This document shows positions 57,273-64,000 of a DNA stretch of 64,000 nucleotides, in pieces. The stretch lies in NCBI RefSeq assembly GCF_000621845.1, contig NZ_KK211354.1, positions 148,733 to 212,732 on the forward strand. The letters run 5' to 3'. Both the position numbers and the translations under genes were made by a program. Every line of letters starts with the position of its first letter. The first letter of the stretch is position 1. The notes beneath the pieces are model-generated. The model worked only from the letters and a program-made list of their open reading frames with translations. It was not told the DNA's origin and did no database searches. This stretch comes from Ruminococcus flavefaciens MA2007 (GTDB lineage: Bacteria; Bacillota; Clostridia; Oscillospirales; Ruminococcaceae).

Positions 57273-58355
57273 TTAATCGCCGAAAGATACGCCGATATCG
57301 CGTGCTGCGATGACCAGATGATTCTCTGTATCGACGAATTTTGTCTTTCCTGCTATGTCCTCAAGCTTGTTTGAGGTTATTTTATTGCCTATTTTAGCCA
57401 CTGTTCTGCCATAGCGCTCCTTTGCTATGAGGTAGGCTGCGTGAACTCCGAACTGAGTGGAGAGTACGCGGTCATAAGCGCTTGGAGCGCCTCCTCTGAG
57501 CATATGTCCGGGGACGCATACACGGGCTTCAAGGCCTGTATTATGCTGTATCTGAGCTGCAATGCGGCTTGTAGCCGTGAGTATTCCTGCCTCTGCACGC
57601 TTCTTTGCACGTTCCTTTTTCTTCATCTGAGCCTCGTTGATATCGAAAGCTCCCTCTGCAACAGCAATGATTGAGAATGTCTTGCCGCTGGCGCTTCTTG
57701 CCATTACAGCGTCGCATACCTTGTCGATATCATAAGGTATTTCGGGGATTATGATAACGTCCGCGCCGCCTGCGATACCTGCATTCAGTGTGAGCCAGCC
57801 AGCCTTATTTCCCATTATCTCGCAGAGGAGAACTCGCGAGTGGCTTGCGGCTGTGGTGTGAAGTCTGTCAAGAACATCTGTGGCGATGTCAACTGCGGTA
57901 TGGAAGCCGAAGGTAACATCTGTGCCGTAGATATCGTTGTCGATAGTCTTGGGAAGTCCGATAACGTTGAGTCCTTCATCTGAAAGGAGCTTGGAGGTCT
58001 TGTGAGTGCCGTTTCCGCCCAGTGTAAGGAGACAGTCCAGCTTCTGCTTCTTGTAGGTCTCCTTCATATTTTTGACCTTGTCGATGTTATCCTCGCCGAT
58101 GACCTGCATCATCTTGAATGGCTGACGCTTTGTGCCGAAGATAGTTCCGCCCTGTGTGAGTATTCCCGAGAATGAGGAAGGGGACATCTCCTTGCAGAGA
58201 TTGTTGATAAGTCCGTAATAGCCGTTGGAAATTCCGACTATCTCAACATTGTCCTCGCCGAAGCGCTCGTAGCAAGCCTTTGCAACGCCGCGTATAGTTG
58301 CGTTGAGTCCCGGGCAGTCACCGCCGCTTGTGAGGATTCCGATACGTCTTTTCAT
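57273..58355 (-). CDS. pfkA: 6-phosphofructokinase
   Basis: A 360-residue PFK of the long Firmicute/actinobacterial type, phosphorylating fructose-6-P. It has GILTSGGDCPGLNATIRG at the N-terminus, TQGGTIFGTKR near 67-77, the nucleotide site LGGNGTHKT (112-120), PKTIDNDIYGTDVTFGF (135-151) and the catalytic loop; GNKAGWLTLNAGIAGGAD is near 180-197. Gly116 is the ATP-type residue, while the Asp of the usual GGDG is Asn115 and Lys136 is the residue typical of PPi-dependent enzymes. ATP use is therefore likely but not certain. AGGTCATTAC precedes the ATG. Confidence 0.93.
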   Translation of the reverse strand: MKRRIGILTSGGDCPGLNATIRGVAKACYERFGEDNVEIVGISNGYYGLINNLCKEMSPSSFSGILTQGGTIFGTKRQPFKMMQVIGEDNIDKVKNMKETYKKQKLDCLLTLGGNGTHKTSKLLSDEGLNVIGLPKTIDNDIYGTDVTFGFHTAVDIATDVLDRLHTTAASHSRVLLCEIMGNKAGWLTLNAGIAGGADVIIIPEIPYDIDKVCDAVMARSASGKTFSIIAVAEGAFDINEAQMKKKERAKKRAEAGILTATSRIAAQIQHNTGLEARVCVPGHMLRGGAPSAYDRVLSTQFGVHAAYLIAKERYGRTVAKIGNKITSNKLEDIAGKTKFVDTENHLVIAARDIGVSFGD

Positions 58356-58393
58356 AGTAATGACCTCCGTGATAACGTGATAATTCTAAAGCG

Positions 58394-60667
58394 CTATCTT
58401 TTTGTGTCGATATCGCGCCTTACATTCTGTTCAAACAGTTCCTGTATCTTTTCAGGGGGCATAGGCTTGCCGTAGAGGTAGCCCTGTCCGTAGTCACAGC
58501 CTGCGGAACGCAGGATACTCTGCTGTCCGTTGTTTTCGATACCCTCTGCGATAGTCTCTATCTTCTTGGATTTTGCGATACGTATTACCGCTGAAACTAT
58601 CTCAAAGGAGATATTGTCGTGCTCGATGTCGATTATGAACGAGCGGTCCAGCTTCAGCAGGGTAATAGGGAGTATCTGGAGATATCTCAGTGAAGAATAG
58701 CCTGTGCCGAAGTCGTCCATGGCAAGCTTTACGCCAAGCTCGCGGAGACGGTTCATCTGGTCTATTGCAAAGTCGATATCCTTGAGTGCGAGAGTTTCGG
58801 TAAGCTCTACTTCAAGCCACTGAGGCGGCAGAGCTGAACGCGCGAGGGCTTCGTAGACCTTGTCCTTGAGGTCGGTCTGATAGAAGTCTGATGACGCGAA
58901 GTTTATTGACATGACTATAGGCGGATAGCCCATTTTCTGCCACAGCTTGTTCTGACGGCAGCCCTCGTTAAGCACAAATTCGCTTATCTTTCCGATAAGG
59001 TGAGAGCTCTCCGCGATAGGCACGAATGCATCGGGAGAGATAACGGTGCCGTCTGGCTTTATCCAGCGGATAAGAGCCTCTACGCCCATTATCCTGCCTG
59101 TATTGAGGTCTATCTTAGGCTGGTAGTAGAGCTGGAGCTCGTTGTTCTCGATAGCAAGAGCAAGAGCCTTTTCAAGCTCAGTATCACCGATAATAGAGTC
59201 GTGCATACTCGGCTCATAGCCGCAGATGCTGCTCTGTGTGCCGTCATTGGATTTGAGTGCAAATTCGGCGTGCTCCATAACTTCGAGGAAAGACCTGCCG
59301 TCCTCGGGCATTTTGGAGAAGCCTGCCGAGCAGGTAAGGCTTATTGAAGCAAGCTCGTCGACTGCAAGCTTTGCAAACTCGTCCTGTATGGACTTAACAG
59401 TCCTTGTGGGCATTTCGTCGTCACCGTAGTCTCTCAGCAGCAGGGCGAAATTATCGCCGCTTATTCTGGCTGCAAGACCGCCGGGAGTGACGAATTTATA
59501 AAGTATATGAGCAAAGTTTTTCAGAATATAGTTTCCGTTTGAATAGCCGCAGGTATCGTTTATGATGTGGAAGCGGTCTATATCCAGAACGATTATCCAG
59601 AATGAATAGTCCAGCACCTTGCAGGAGTCGTAAATCTCCTGTCCTGTAACCACAAGCTTGTTGCGGTTGGCAATTTCGGTGACCTCGTCGATGTACGCAA
59701 GGCGCTCGATGAGGATATCCTTTTCATGCTCCTCGGTAACATCGATAACAGCTCCGCCGAAAAGCGGCAGGCTGTTGCCTGTACTGGTTATTGACTTGAA
59801 GCGGTGTGAGAACCAGCGGTAGTTGCCGTCGGCGCTTCTCAGCCTTATCTCGATGTTCTTGACGTCGGAGGTATCGCGGCTGCGGACTGCTCCGTCAAAC
59901 TGTATCCTGTCGTTGGGGTGTATCAGAGCGCGGTATTCGTTGATATTGACCGTACCGCTCTTCAAGCCCAGCATATTGACCATTTCGGGTGAGACTCTGA
60001 ACACCTTCTTATCGGTGCTCATTACAAGTCCTATCTCTGCAAGCTCCATAGCCGAATGGAAGAAGTCGTTGGCGTTTGCAAGATTTACACGCATTTTCTT
60101 CAGCTCGGTGAGGTTGAAGCCTGTGCTGAGATATACTGCACGTTTTTTATATTTCTTGACCTGTGAGGTGCTCCATGCGATAGAAACGAATGCGCCGCTG
60201 GGATTGCGGAATGTGGACTCATAGGAGTTGCTGCCCACTATCTTGCTGAGAGCTGTGGGATCGGGAGTATTTATGCCGAATGCAGTCCATACGCCCTCCT
60301 TTTTGTCCGAATAATCCGCTGTAATGCCTAAAAGGTCGCGGAGCTTTTTATTTATATAGACATATTCAAAGTCATCTGACCAGATTATCATCTCTGTATT
60401 GAGATTTTCGGTTATCTTGATTATGTCCTTTTCGTCCACAGAGGTCTTTTTATTCTTATATATCCAGCCCGATATCGCAAGTATCAGAGTTGCGCATACC
60501 ATTGTACAAACGTAAATGATAAGCGCCATTCTGGCGTTTTCGGGAACATTTATGCAGTAGCCTATTACGACAGCGCTTGCAGCAACGATGATAAGAGCGG
60601 CTGCAAGGGGATTGAAGCTTCGTGTACGTGAGCTGCTTCTGAGTTTCTGCTGTGCTTGGTTATTCAT
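58394..60667 (-). CDS. Membrane PAS-GGDEF-EAL phosphodiesterase
   Basis: About 757 residues from the ATG at 60667, with GGGAGGCGG upstream; the ORF opens 30 codons earlier with no ribosome-binding site. Two transmembrane segments lie near residues 19-39 and 47-69. Two PAS domains follow (about 90-205 with DDFEYVYINKKLRDLLG, and about 215-330). A GGDEF domain near 345-490 has SGDNFALLL, so the GGDEF signature is lost. The EAL domain (about 505-757) has VEALIRW, MSINFAS, VELTETLAL, MDDFGTGYSSLRYLQ, KLDRSFI, AEGIEN and YGQGYLYG, all catalytic residues. It probably degrades c-di-GMP; GTP binding by the degenerate GGDEF could regulate it. Its own consensus promoter is upstream. Confidence 0.93.
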   Translation of the reverse strand: MNNQAQQKLRSSSRTRSFNPLAAALIIVAASAVVIGYCINVPENARMALIIYVCTMVCATLILAISGWIYKNKKTSVDEKDIIKITENLNTEMIIWSDDFEYVYINKKLRDLLGITADYSDKKEGVWTAFGINTPDPTALSKIVGSNSYESTFRNPSGAFVSIAWSTSQVKKYKKRAVYLSTGFNLTELKKMRVNLANANDFFHSAMELAEIGLVMSTDKKVFRVSPEMVNMLGLKSGTVNINEYRALIHPNDRIQFDGAVRSRDTSDVKNIEIRLRSADGNYRWFSHRFKSITSTGNSLPLFGGAVIDVTEEHEKDILIERLAYIDEVTEIANRNKLVVTGQEIYDSCKVLDYSFWIIVLDIDRFHIINDTCGYSNGNYILKNFAHILYKFVTPGGLAARISGDNFALLLRDYGDDEMPTRTVKSIQDEFAKLAVDELASISLTCSAGFSKMPEDGRSFLEVMEHAEFALKSNDGTQSSICGYEPSMHDSIIGDTELEKALALAIENNELQLYYQPKIDLNTGRIMGVEALIRWIKPDGTVISPDAFVPIAESSHLIGKISEFVLNEGCRQNKLWQKMGYPPIVMSINFASSDFYQTDLKDKVYEALARSALPPQWLEVELTETLALKDIDFAIDQMNRLRELGVKLAMDDFGTGYSSLRYLQILPITLLKLDRSFIIDIEHDNISFEIVSAVIRIAKSKKIETIAEGIENNGQQSILRSAGCDYGQGYLYGKPMPPEKIQELFEQNVRRDIDTKR

Positions 60668-60704
60668 AGGCACCGCCTCCCTTCGTTTACACTTACCCAA
60701 GTAC

Positions 60705-60733
60705 ATTATAGCAAAAATTACTGAAAATGTCAA
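60705..60733 (-). promoter_or_regulatory. Consensus promoter of the PAS-GGDEF-EAL gene
   Basis: Minus strand TTGACA (60733-60728), a 17-bp spacer and TATAAT (60710-60705): both hexamers are perfect. The divergent promoter of the response regulator lies on the other side (TATAAT at 60818 and 60826 with no clear -35). Confidence 0.9.
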
Positions 60734-60910
60734 TTGTAAATTTACGGGCTCTAACAAATTTGATAAAATTGACGGAAAAACTCATAAAAATATCACTTTA
60801 TATACACTTTTATCAGATATAATGTTATAATATAAACGTAGGACAGCGAAAAGCTGTTCGTTGTATGTTTTAGACAGAATTGTTAAATTCAAATACACGG
60901 AGGGAAAAAT

Positions 60911-61588
60911 ATGGCACACATTTTAGTTGTTGACGACGAAATAAACATAAGAAAGGTCGTGCGCGAGTATGCCGAATTCGAGGGATATGAGGTAACAGAA
61001 GCCGAAAACGGCATGGAGGCTGTGAATTTCTGCCACGATAACGACTATGACCTTATCATTATGGACGTTATGATGCCGAGACTTGACGGCTATTCCGCCT
61101 GCAAGGAGATACATAAGACCAAGAATATCCCCGTTATCATGCTTTCTGCAAGAGGCGAGGAGTACGACAAGCTCTTCGGCTTTGAGATAGGCGTTGACGA
61201 TTATGTGGTAAAGCCTTTTTCTCCAAAGGAGCTTATGGCTCGTGTAAAGGTAGTTCTCAAGAGGAATACCCACAAGGAGGAGGAAGCTGTTCCCGATAAA
61301 TTTACATTCGAGGGACTTGAAGTGGATATCGCAGGACGCGAGGTCTATGTAAACGGTCAGAAGGCTTCCATGACTCCCAAGGAGTACGACCTGTTATTCT
61401 ACCTTGTAAAGAACAAGAATATCGCTCTTTCAAGGGACAGGCTCCTTGAAGAAGTATGGGGCTATGACTTCTTCGGCGACGACAGAACTGTTGATACCCA
61501 TATCAAAATGCTCCGCAACAGTCTCGGAGAGTACCGTAAATACATCGTTACACTGAGAGGAATGGGATATAAGTTTGAAGCCGATTAA
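60911..61588 (+). CDS. OmpR/PhoB-family response regulator
   Basis: A 225-residue regulator. The receiver domain has the acidic pair DDE at 8-10, the phospho-acceptor Asp52 in LIIMDVMMPRLDG, and Lys101 in VVKPFSPKEL. The winged-helix output domain (about 130-225) has LTKEYDLLFYLVKNKNIALSR-type sequence and ending VDTHIKMLRNSLGEYRKYIVTLRGMGYKFE, the OmpR/PhoB hallmark. Its end overlaps the histidine kinase by 14 bases, so the pair is translated together. A GGAGGGAAAA precedes the ATG. The signal and targets are unknown. Confidence 0.95.
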   Translation: MAHILVVDDEINIRKVVREYAEFEGYEVTEAENGMEAVNFCHDNDYDLIIMDVMMPRLDGYSACKEIHKTKNIPVIMLSARGEEYDKLFGFEIGVDDYVVKPFSPKELMARVKVVLKRNTHKEEEAVPDKFTFEGLEVDIAGREVYVNGQKASMTPKEYDLLFYLVKNKNIALSRDRLLEEVWGYDFFGDDRTVDTHIKMLRNSLGEYRKYIVTLRGMGYKFEAD

Positions 61589-63065
61589 GCAGTTCAGGCG
61601 CGTAGGCAGCAGGATACCGCTCCGCTTTACCATATGGCTGTATTTCGTGCTGTTTACCGTTGCAGTATTTGCGCTTATCTGGGTATTTCAGATATTTTTC
61701 TTCGAGAAATTCTACGAAAAGATGAGGATACAGTCAACGGCTGCAAGCATGGACTCCATAGCCGAGATCTATAACAGCGCAGACAGGCAGAATAACTATG
61801 AGACTGTTCTGGAGATACTGTCAGATGATGAAGAGAAGGAAAAGCTCTATGCTGCCGTTGTGGATACGGGAGACGACGAAGACCTCTGCGTTGAGGTACT
61901 GGACAAATACGGCCGTGAGATGATGAAAAAGCACGTCATGGGCGAATGTATCATACACGACAGGGGCATAAACAGCGGCGTACTGTTAAACAGTATTGAT
62001 GATTCGGAAAAAGGCGTCATCATAAAGAAGGTCAAGCACCCCCGAAGCGGCAGCTATATGCTGGTATACGGCTGTGCTCTCGGTGATCCTAAAGCTCCCG
62101 ACGGTTATCTGCTGTTAAATGCGGCTCTCGTACCTGTGGGAGCTACAGTAAAGATAATCAAAAGCCAGCTCATGACCATTACTATTATCTTAATAATACT
62201 GGCATTTATCATATCGCTGTACCTGTCAAAGAGGATATCTGCTCCTATAGACAGGATAACAAAGTCTGCGGAGATACTGGCTAAGGGCGATTTCAATACG
62301 AAATTCGACGGAAGGGGCTATCTCGAAGCCAAAAAGCTGGCGGATACCCTTACCTATGCGGAAAAGGAGCTCTCAAAGGTGGATACCATGCAGAGAGACC
62401 TTATCGCCAATGTTTCCCATGACCTGAGGACTCCGCTGACCATGCTGAAAGCCTATGCGGAGATGATACGCGACCTTTCGGGAGATAACCCCGTCAAGCG
62501 CAACGAGCACCTTGAAATTATCATCAGCGAGACCGACAGACTGGCGCTTCTTGTAAACGATATGCTTGACCTGTCAAAGCTGGAGAGCGGCAAGCAGAAG
62601 CTGAATCCTACAGAGTTCGGCATAAGTGCAAAGCTCAGCGAGATAATGGACAGATTCAGGGGACTTTCAGAGAAAAACGGCTATCATATACATTTTACTC
62701 CCGATGAGGAGAGAATGGTGTACTGCGACGTGGTCAAGATAGAGCAGGTAATCTACAACTTGATAAACAATGCGATAAACTACACAGGCGAGGACAAGCA
62801 GGTATTTGTCCGTCAGATAAATACCGAGGACGGCGTACTTGTTGAGGTAGAGGATACGGGCGACGGTATCGAGGAGGACAAGATAAAGCTCATCTTCGAT
62901 AAGTATTATCGCTCCGAGAACCATAAACGAGAGGTAGTGGGCACAGGTCTGGGACTTTCTATCGTCAAGGCTGTGCTGAAAATGCACAATTACGATTACG
63001 GTGTGCGCAGTACTCTCGGAAAGGGCTCTACATTCTGGTTCAAAATAAGCGATGTGAAGAAATAA
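61575..63065 (+). CDS. Sensor histidine kinase
   Basis: About 496 residues; the TTG at 61575 overlaps the regulator's stop and is the only good start of the frame. Two transmembrane segments (about residues 17-41 and 195-215) enclose a 150-residue extracellular sensor domain. A HAMP-like linker is followed by the H-box DLIANVSHDLRTPLTMLKAY (phospho-His about 281). The ATP-binding domain has QVIYNLINNAINYTG (N-box), DTGDGI, and VGTGLGLSIVK (G-box near 457), ending with GKGSTFWFKI. Together with the preceding regulator it forms a standard two-component system. Confidence 0.95.
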   Translation: MKPIKQFRRVGSRIPLRFTIWLYFVLFTVAVFALIWVFQIFFFEKFYEKMRIQSTAASMDSIAEIYNSADRQNNYETVLEILSDDEEKEKLYAAVVDTGDDEDLCVEVLDKYGREMMKKHVMGECIIHDRGINSGVLLNSIDDSEKGVIIKKVKHPRSGSYMLVYGCALGDPKAPDGYLLLNAALVPVGATVKIIKSQLMTITIILIILAFIISLYLSKRISAPIDRITKSAEILAKGDFNTKFDGRGYLEAKKLADTLTYAEKELSKVDTMQRDLIANVSHDLRTPLTMLKAYAEMIRDLSGDNPVKRNEHLEIIISETDRLALLVNDMLDLSKLESGKQKLNPTEFGISAKLSEIMDRFRGLSEKNGYHIHFTPDEERMVYCDVVKIEQVIYNLINNAINYTGEDKQVFVRQINTEDGVLVEVEDTGDGIEEDKIKLIFDKYYRSENHKREVVGTGLGLSIVKAVLKMHNYDYGVRSTLGKGSTFWFKISDVKK

Positions 63066-63285
63066 GCGGCGTTCCTTTGAACCTGTAAAGAGTTACATTC
63101 AAGCAGAAAATGTAATAACTGGGACTAATTCGGTTACAATTCTGTACGGCTGGTATAAATAAGGTGGACACAGGAAATTTGTATTGTGCATAATCAATAG
63201 TATTCAAAATTTTATGTTGATAAGTTTCTGTTCTGTTCTGCTGACAATTTCACAAAAAATACATAATAATATGCTATAATATAAT

Positions 63286-63418
63286 TGCTGAGGGAGAAGA
63301 ATCCCGAAGCTGATTTTCATGGTAGTTTAATGTTTACCCCAACATTAAATTATTAAATCCCCAATAATCCCTATATCATGGCAGATGAGCTTCCTTAAAA
63401 GGAGGCTCATTTGTTTTG
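63286..63418 (+). ncRNA. Candidate small RNA before metK
   Basis: Downstream of a TATAAT-rich stretch (63275-63285; no clear -35) three hairpins follow: GGGA/TCCC around AAG-rich loop, a perfect 9-bp TTTAATGTT (63326-63334) with AACATTAAA (63341-63349) around TACCCC, and a terminator-like ATGAGCTTCC/GGAGGCTCAT (63384-63409) followed by TTGTTTT. No ORF of credible size lies within it. The rest of 63066-63660, apart from the metK leader, shows no gene. Confidence 0.45.
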
Positions 63419-63452
63419 CGGAAAAAAATTGTTGCACTCGGGAAATATCCTA

Positions 63453-63481
63453 TTGACAAATTTCCGACAATAGTGTATAAT
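63453..63481 (+). promoter_or_regulatory. Consensus promoter of metK
   Basis: TTGACA (63453-63458), a 17-bp spacer and TATAAT (63476-63481), both exact consensus hexamers. The predicted start near 63488 leads straight into the riboswitch. Confidence 0.92.
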
Positions 63482-63492
63482 ACATTGGAAAC

Positions 63493-63592
63493 CTTATCAA
63501 GAGCGGCGGAGGTACAGGACCTGTGAAGCCGCAGCAACCCGAACGTAATGAGTCGAAGGTGCTAATTCCTGCGGTTTTATCCGAAAGATGAG
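63493..63592 (+). promoter_or_regulatory. SAM-I (S-box) riboswitch
   Basis: The aptamer core is present: CTTATCAAGAGCGGCGGAGG at its start, CTGTGAAGCC GCAGCAACC with AACC and the P4 region CCG-AACG..., GGTGCTAATTCC, and a closing GATGAG (63587-63592) that pairs with CTTATC (63493). S-box leaders turn off SAM and methionine genes when SAM is high; metK follows directly. Confidence 0.95.
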
Positions 63593-63606
63593 GACATTGG
63601 GCAACT

Positions 63607-63640
63607 ATGGCTTCTCTTCGGAATGAGAAGTCATTTTTTA
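63607..63640 (+). terminator. SAM-I riboswitch expression-platform terminator
   Basis: ATGGCTTCTC (63607-63616) pairs with GAGAAGTCAT (63625-63634), followed by TTTTTTA. It would form when SAM stabilises the aptamer and stop transcription before metK. Confidence 0.92.
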
Positions 63641-63660
63641 TATTTCAGGAGGTTTTTTTA

Positions 63661-64000
63661 TGAGTAAATGCTTTTTCACATCTGAATCGGTAACTGAGGG
63701 ACATCCCGATAAGATCTGCGACCAGATCTCTGACGCTGTTCTCGACGCTATCCTCGAGCAGGACAAGCTGGGACGTGTTGCCTGCGAGACCTGCGTAACT
63801 ACAGGTATGGTCCTCTGTATGGGCGAGATAACTACATCGGCTGATATCGATATCCCTAAGATAGCTCGTCAGGTAATCATCGACATCGGCTACGACAGAG
63901 CTAAGTACGGCTTCGACGGTCACACCTGCTCTATTCTCACATCTATCGACGAGCAGTCTCCCGATATCGCTATGGGTGTAAATGAGGCTTTCGAGTACAG
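63661..64000 (+). CDS. metK: S-adenosylmethionine synthetase, 3' truncated by window edge
   Basis: The first 113 codons of MetK, which makes SAM from methionine and [23 protein letters not shown] (residues 5-24) holds the conserved His14-type ATP-binding and SVTEGHPDK motif, [11 protein letters not shown] follows, and [20 protein letters not shown] and VNEAFEY are clear family sequence. AGGAGG lies 8 bases before the ATG, after the riboswitch terminator. The rest of the gene lies beyond the window; expression is expected to fall when SAM is high. Confidence 0.98.

Overview
The window is a contiguous piece of chromosome from a low-to-medium G+C Gram-positive bacterium, most likely a Ruminococcus (Oscillospiraceae, Clostridia). 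The signs are a complete type-I dockerin on a secreted GH30 enzyme (a cellulosome hallmark), a meso-diaminopimelate-type MurE, SigH/SpoIID-type sporulation-family genes, an S-box (SAM-I) leader before metK, the dgt-dnaG-sigA order, and many small fold-back intergenic repeats. I see no rRNA, no ordinary tRNA, no CRISPR array, no prophage and no transposase gene.

Layout. 1-1.2 kb: end of a SpoIID/LytB-domain protein whose domain halves are in reversed order. 1.2-15.2 kb: a division/cell-wall (dcw) cluster, mraZ-rsmH-ftsL-[RNA leader with terminator]-pbp-murE-mraY-ftsW-murG-murA-ftsQ-ftsZ, led by a promoter with 10-bp-spaced MraZ boxes; murF, murD, murC, murB and ftsA are not in the cluster. 15.4-23.8 kb: a DivIVA-like coiled-coil protein, a SigH-like sigma factor, a tRNA-like element, a zinc-ribbon protein, a TrmK-Nif3 fusion, RlmA, RqcH, 3-methyladenine glycosylase and an AraC regulator. 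24.2-27.2 kb: a VTC-domain protein, a DUF4956 membrane protein and a lipoprotein. 27.4-31.1 kb: a candidate small RNA with a CCUCCCC loop, a ribbon-helix-helix protein and ClpB. 31.2-33.9 kb (minus): the dockerin GH30 enzyme. 34.2-40.0 kb: an ABC transporter pair, a leucine-rich-repeat protein, and an ECF sigma/anti-sigma/small membrane protein operon.

40.3-60.7 kb is mostly minus strand: a VOC protein, an ANTAR protein with a degenerate receiver, a glutamine-synthetase homologue that has lost key metal ligands, dCTP deaminase, GNAT, YchF, an EAL phosphodiesterase fused to a beta-solenoid, sigA-dnaG-dgt, YigZ, L31, a polytopic DUF6311-like protein, phosphoglucomutase, phosphofructokinase and a membrane PAS-GGDEF-EAL protein. 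60.9-64.0 kb: an OmpR-type two-component pair, a candidate small RNA, and metK under a SAM-I riboswitch, running off the end.

The most unusual items are the GS pseudoenzyme/ANTAR pseudo-receiver pair, the EAL-beta-solenoid fusion, the candidate anti-Shine-Dalgarno RNA at 27.4 kb, the attenuator-like RNA inside the dcw cluster, and a pair of about 250-bp fold-back elements that each sit inside a different hairpin. All assignments come from reading motifs and sequence by eye; no search or folding program was run.
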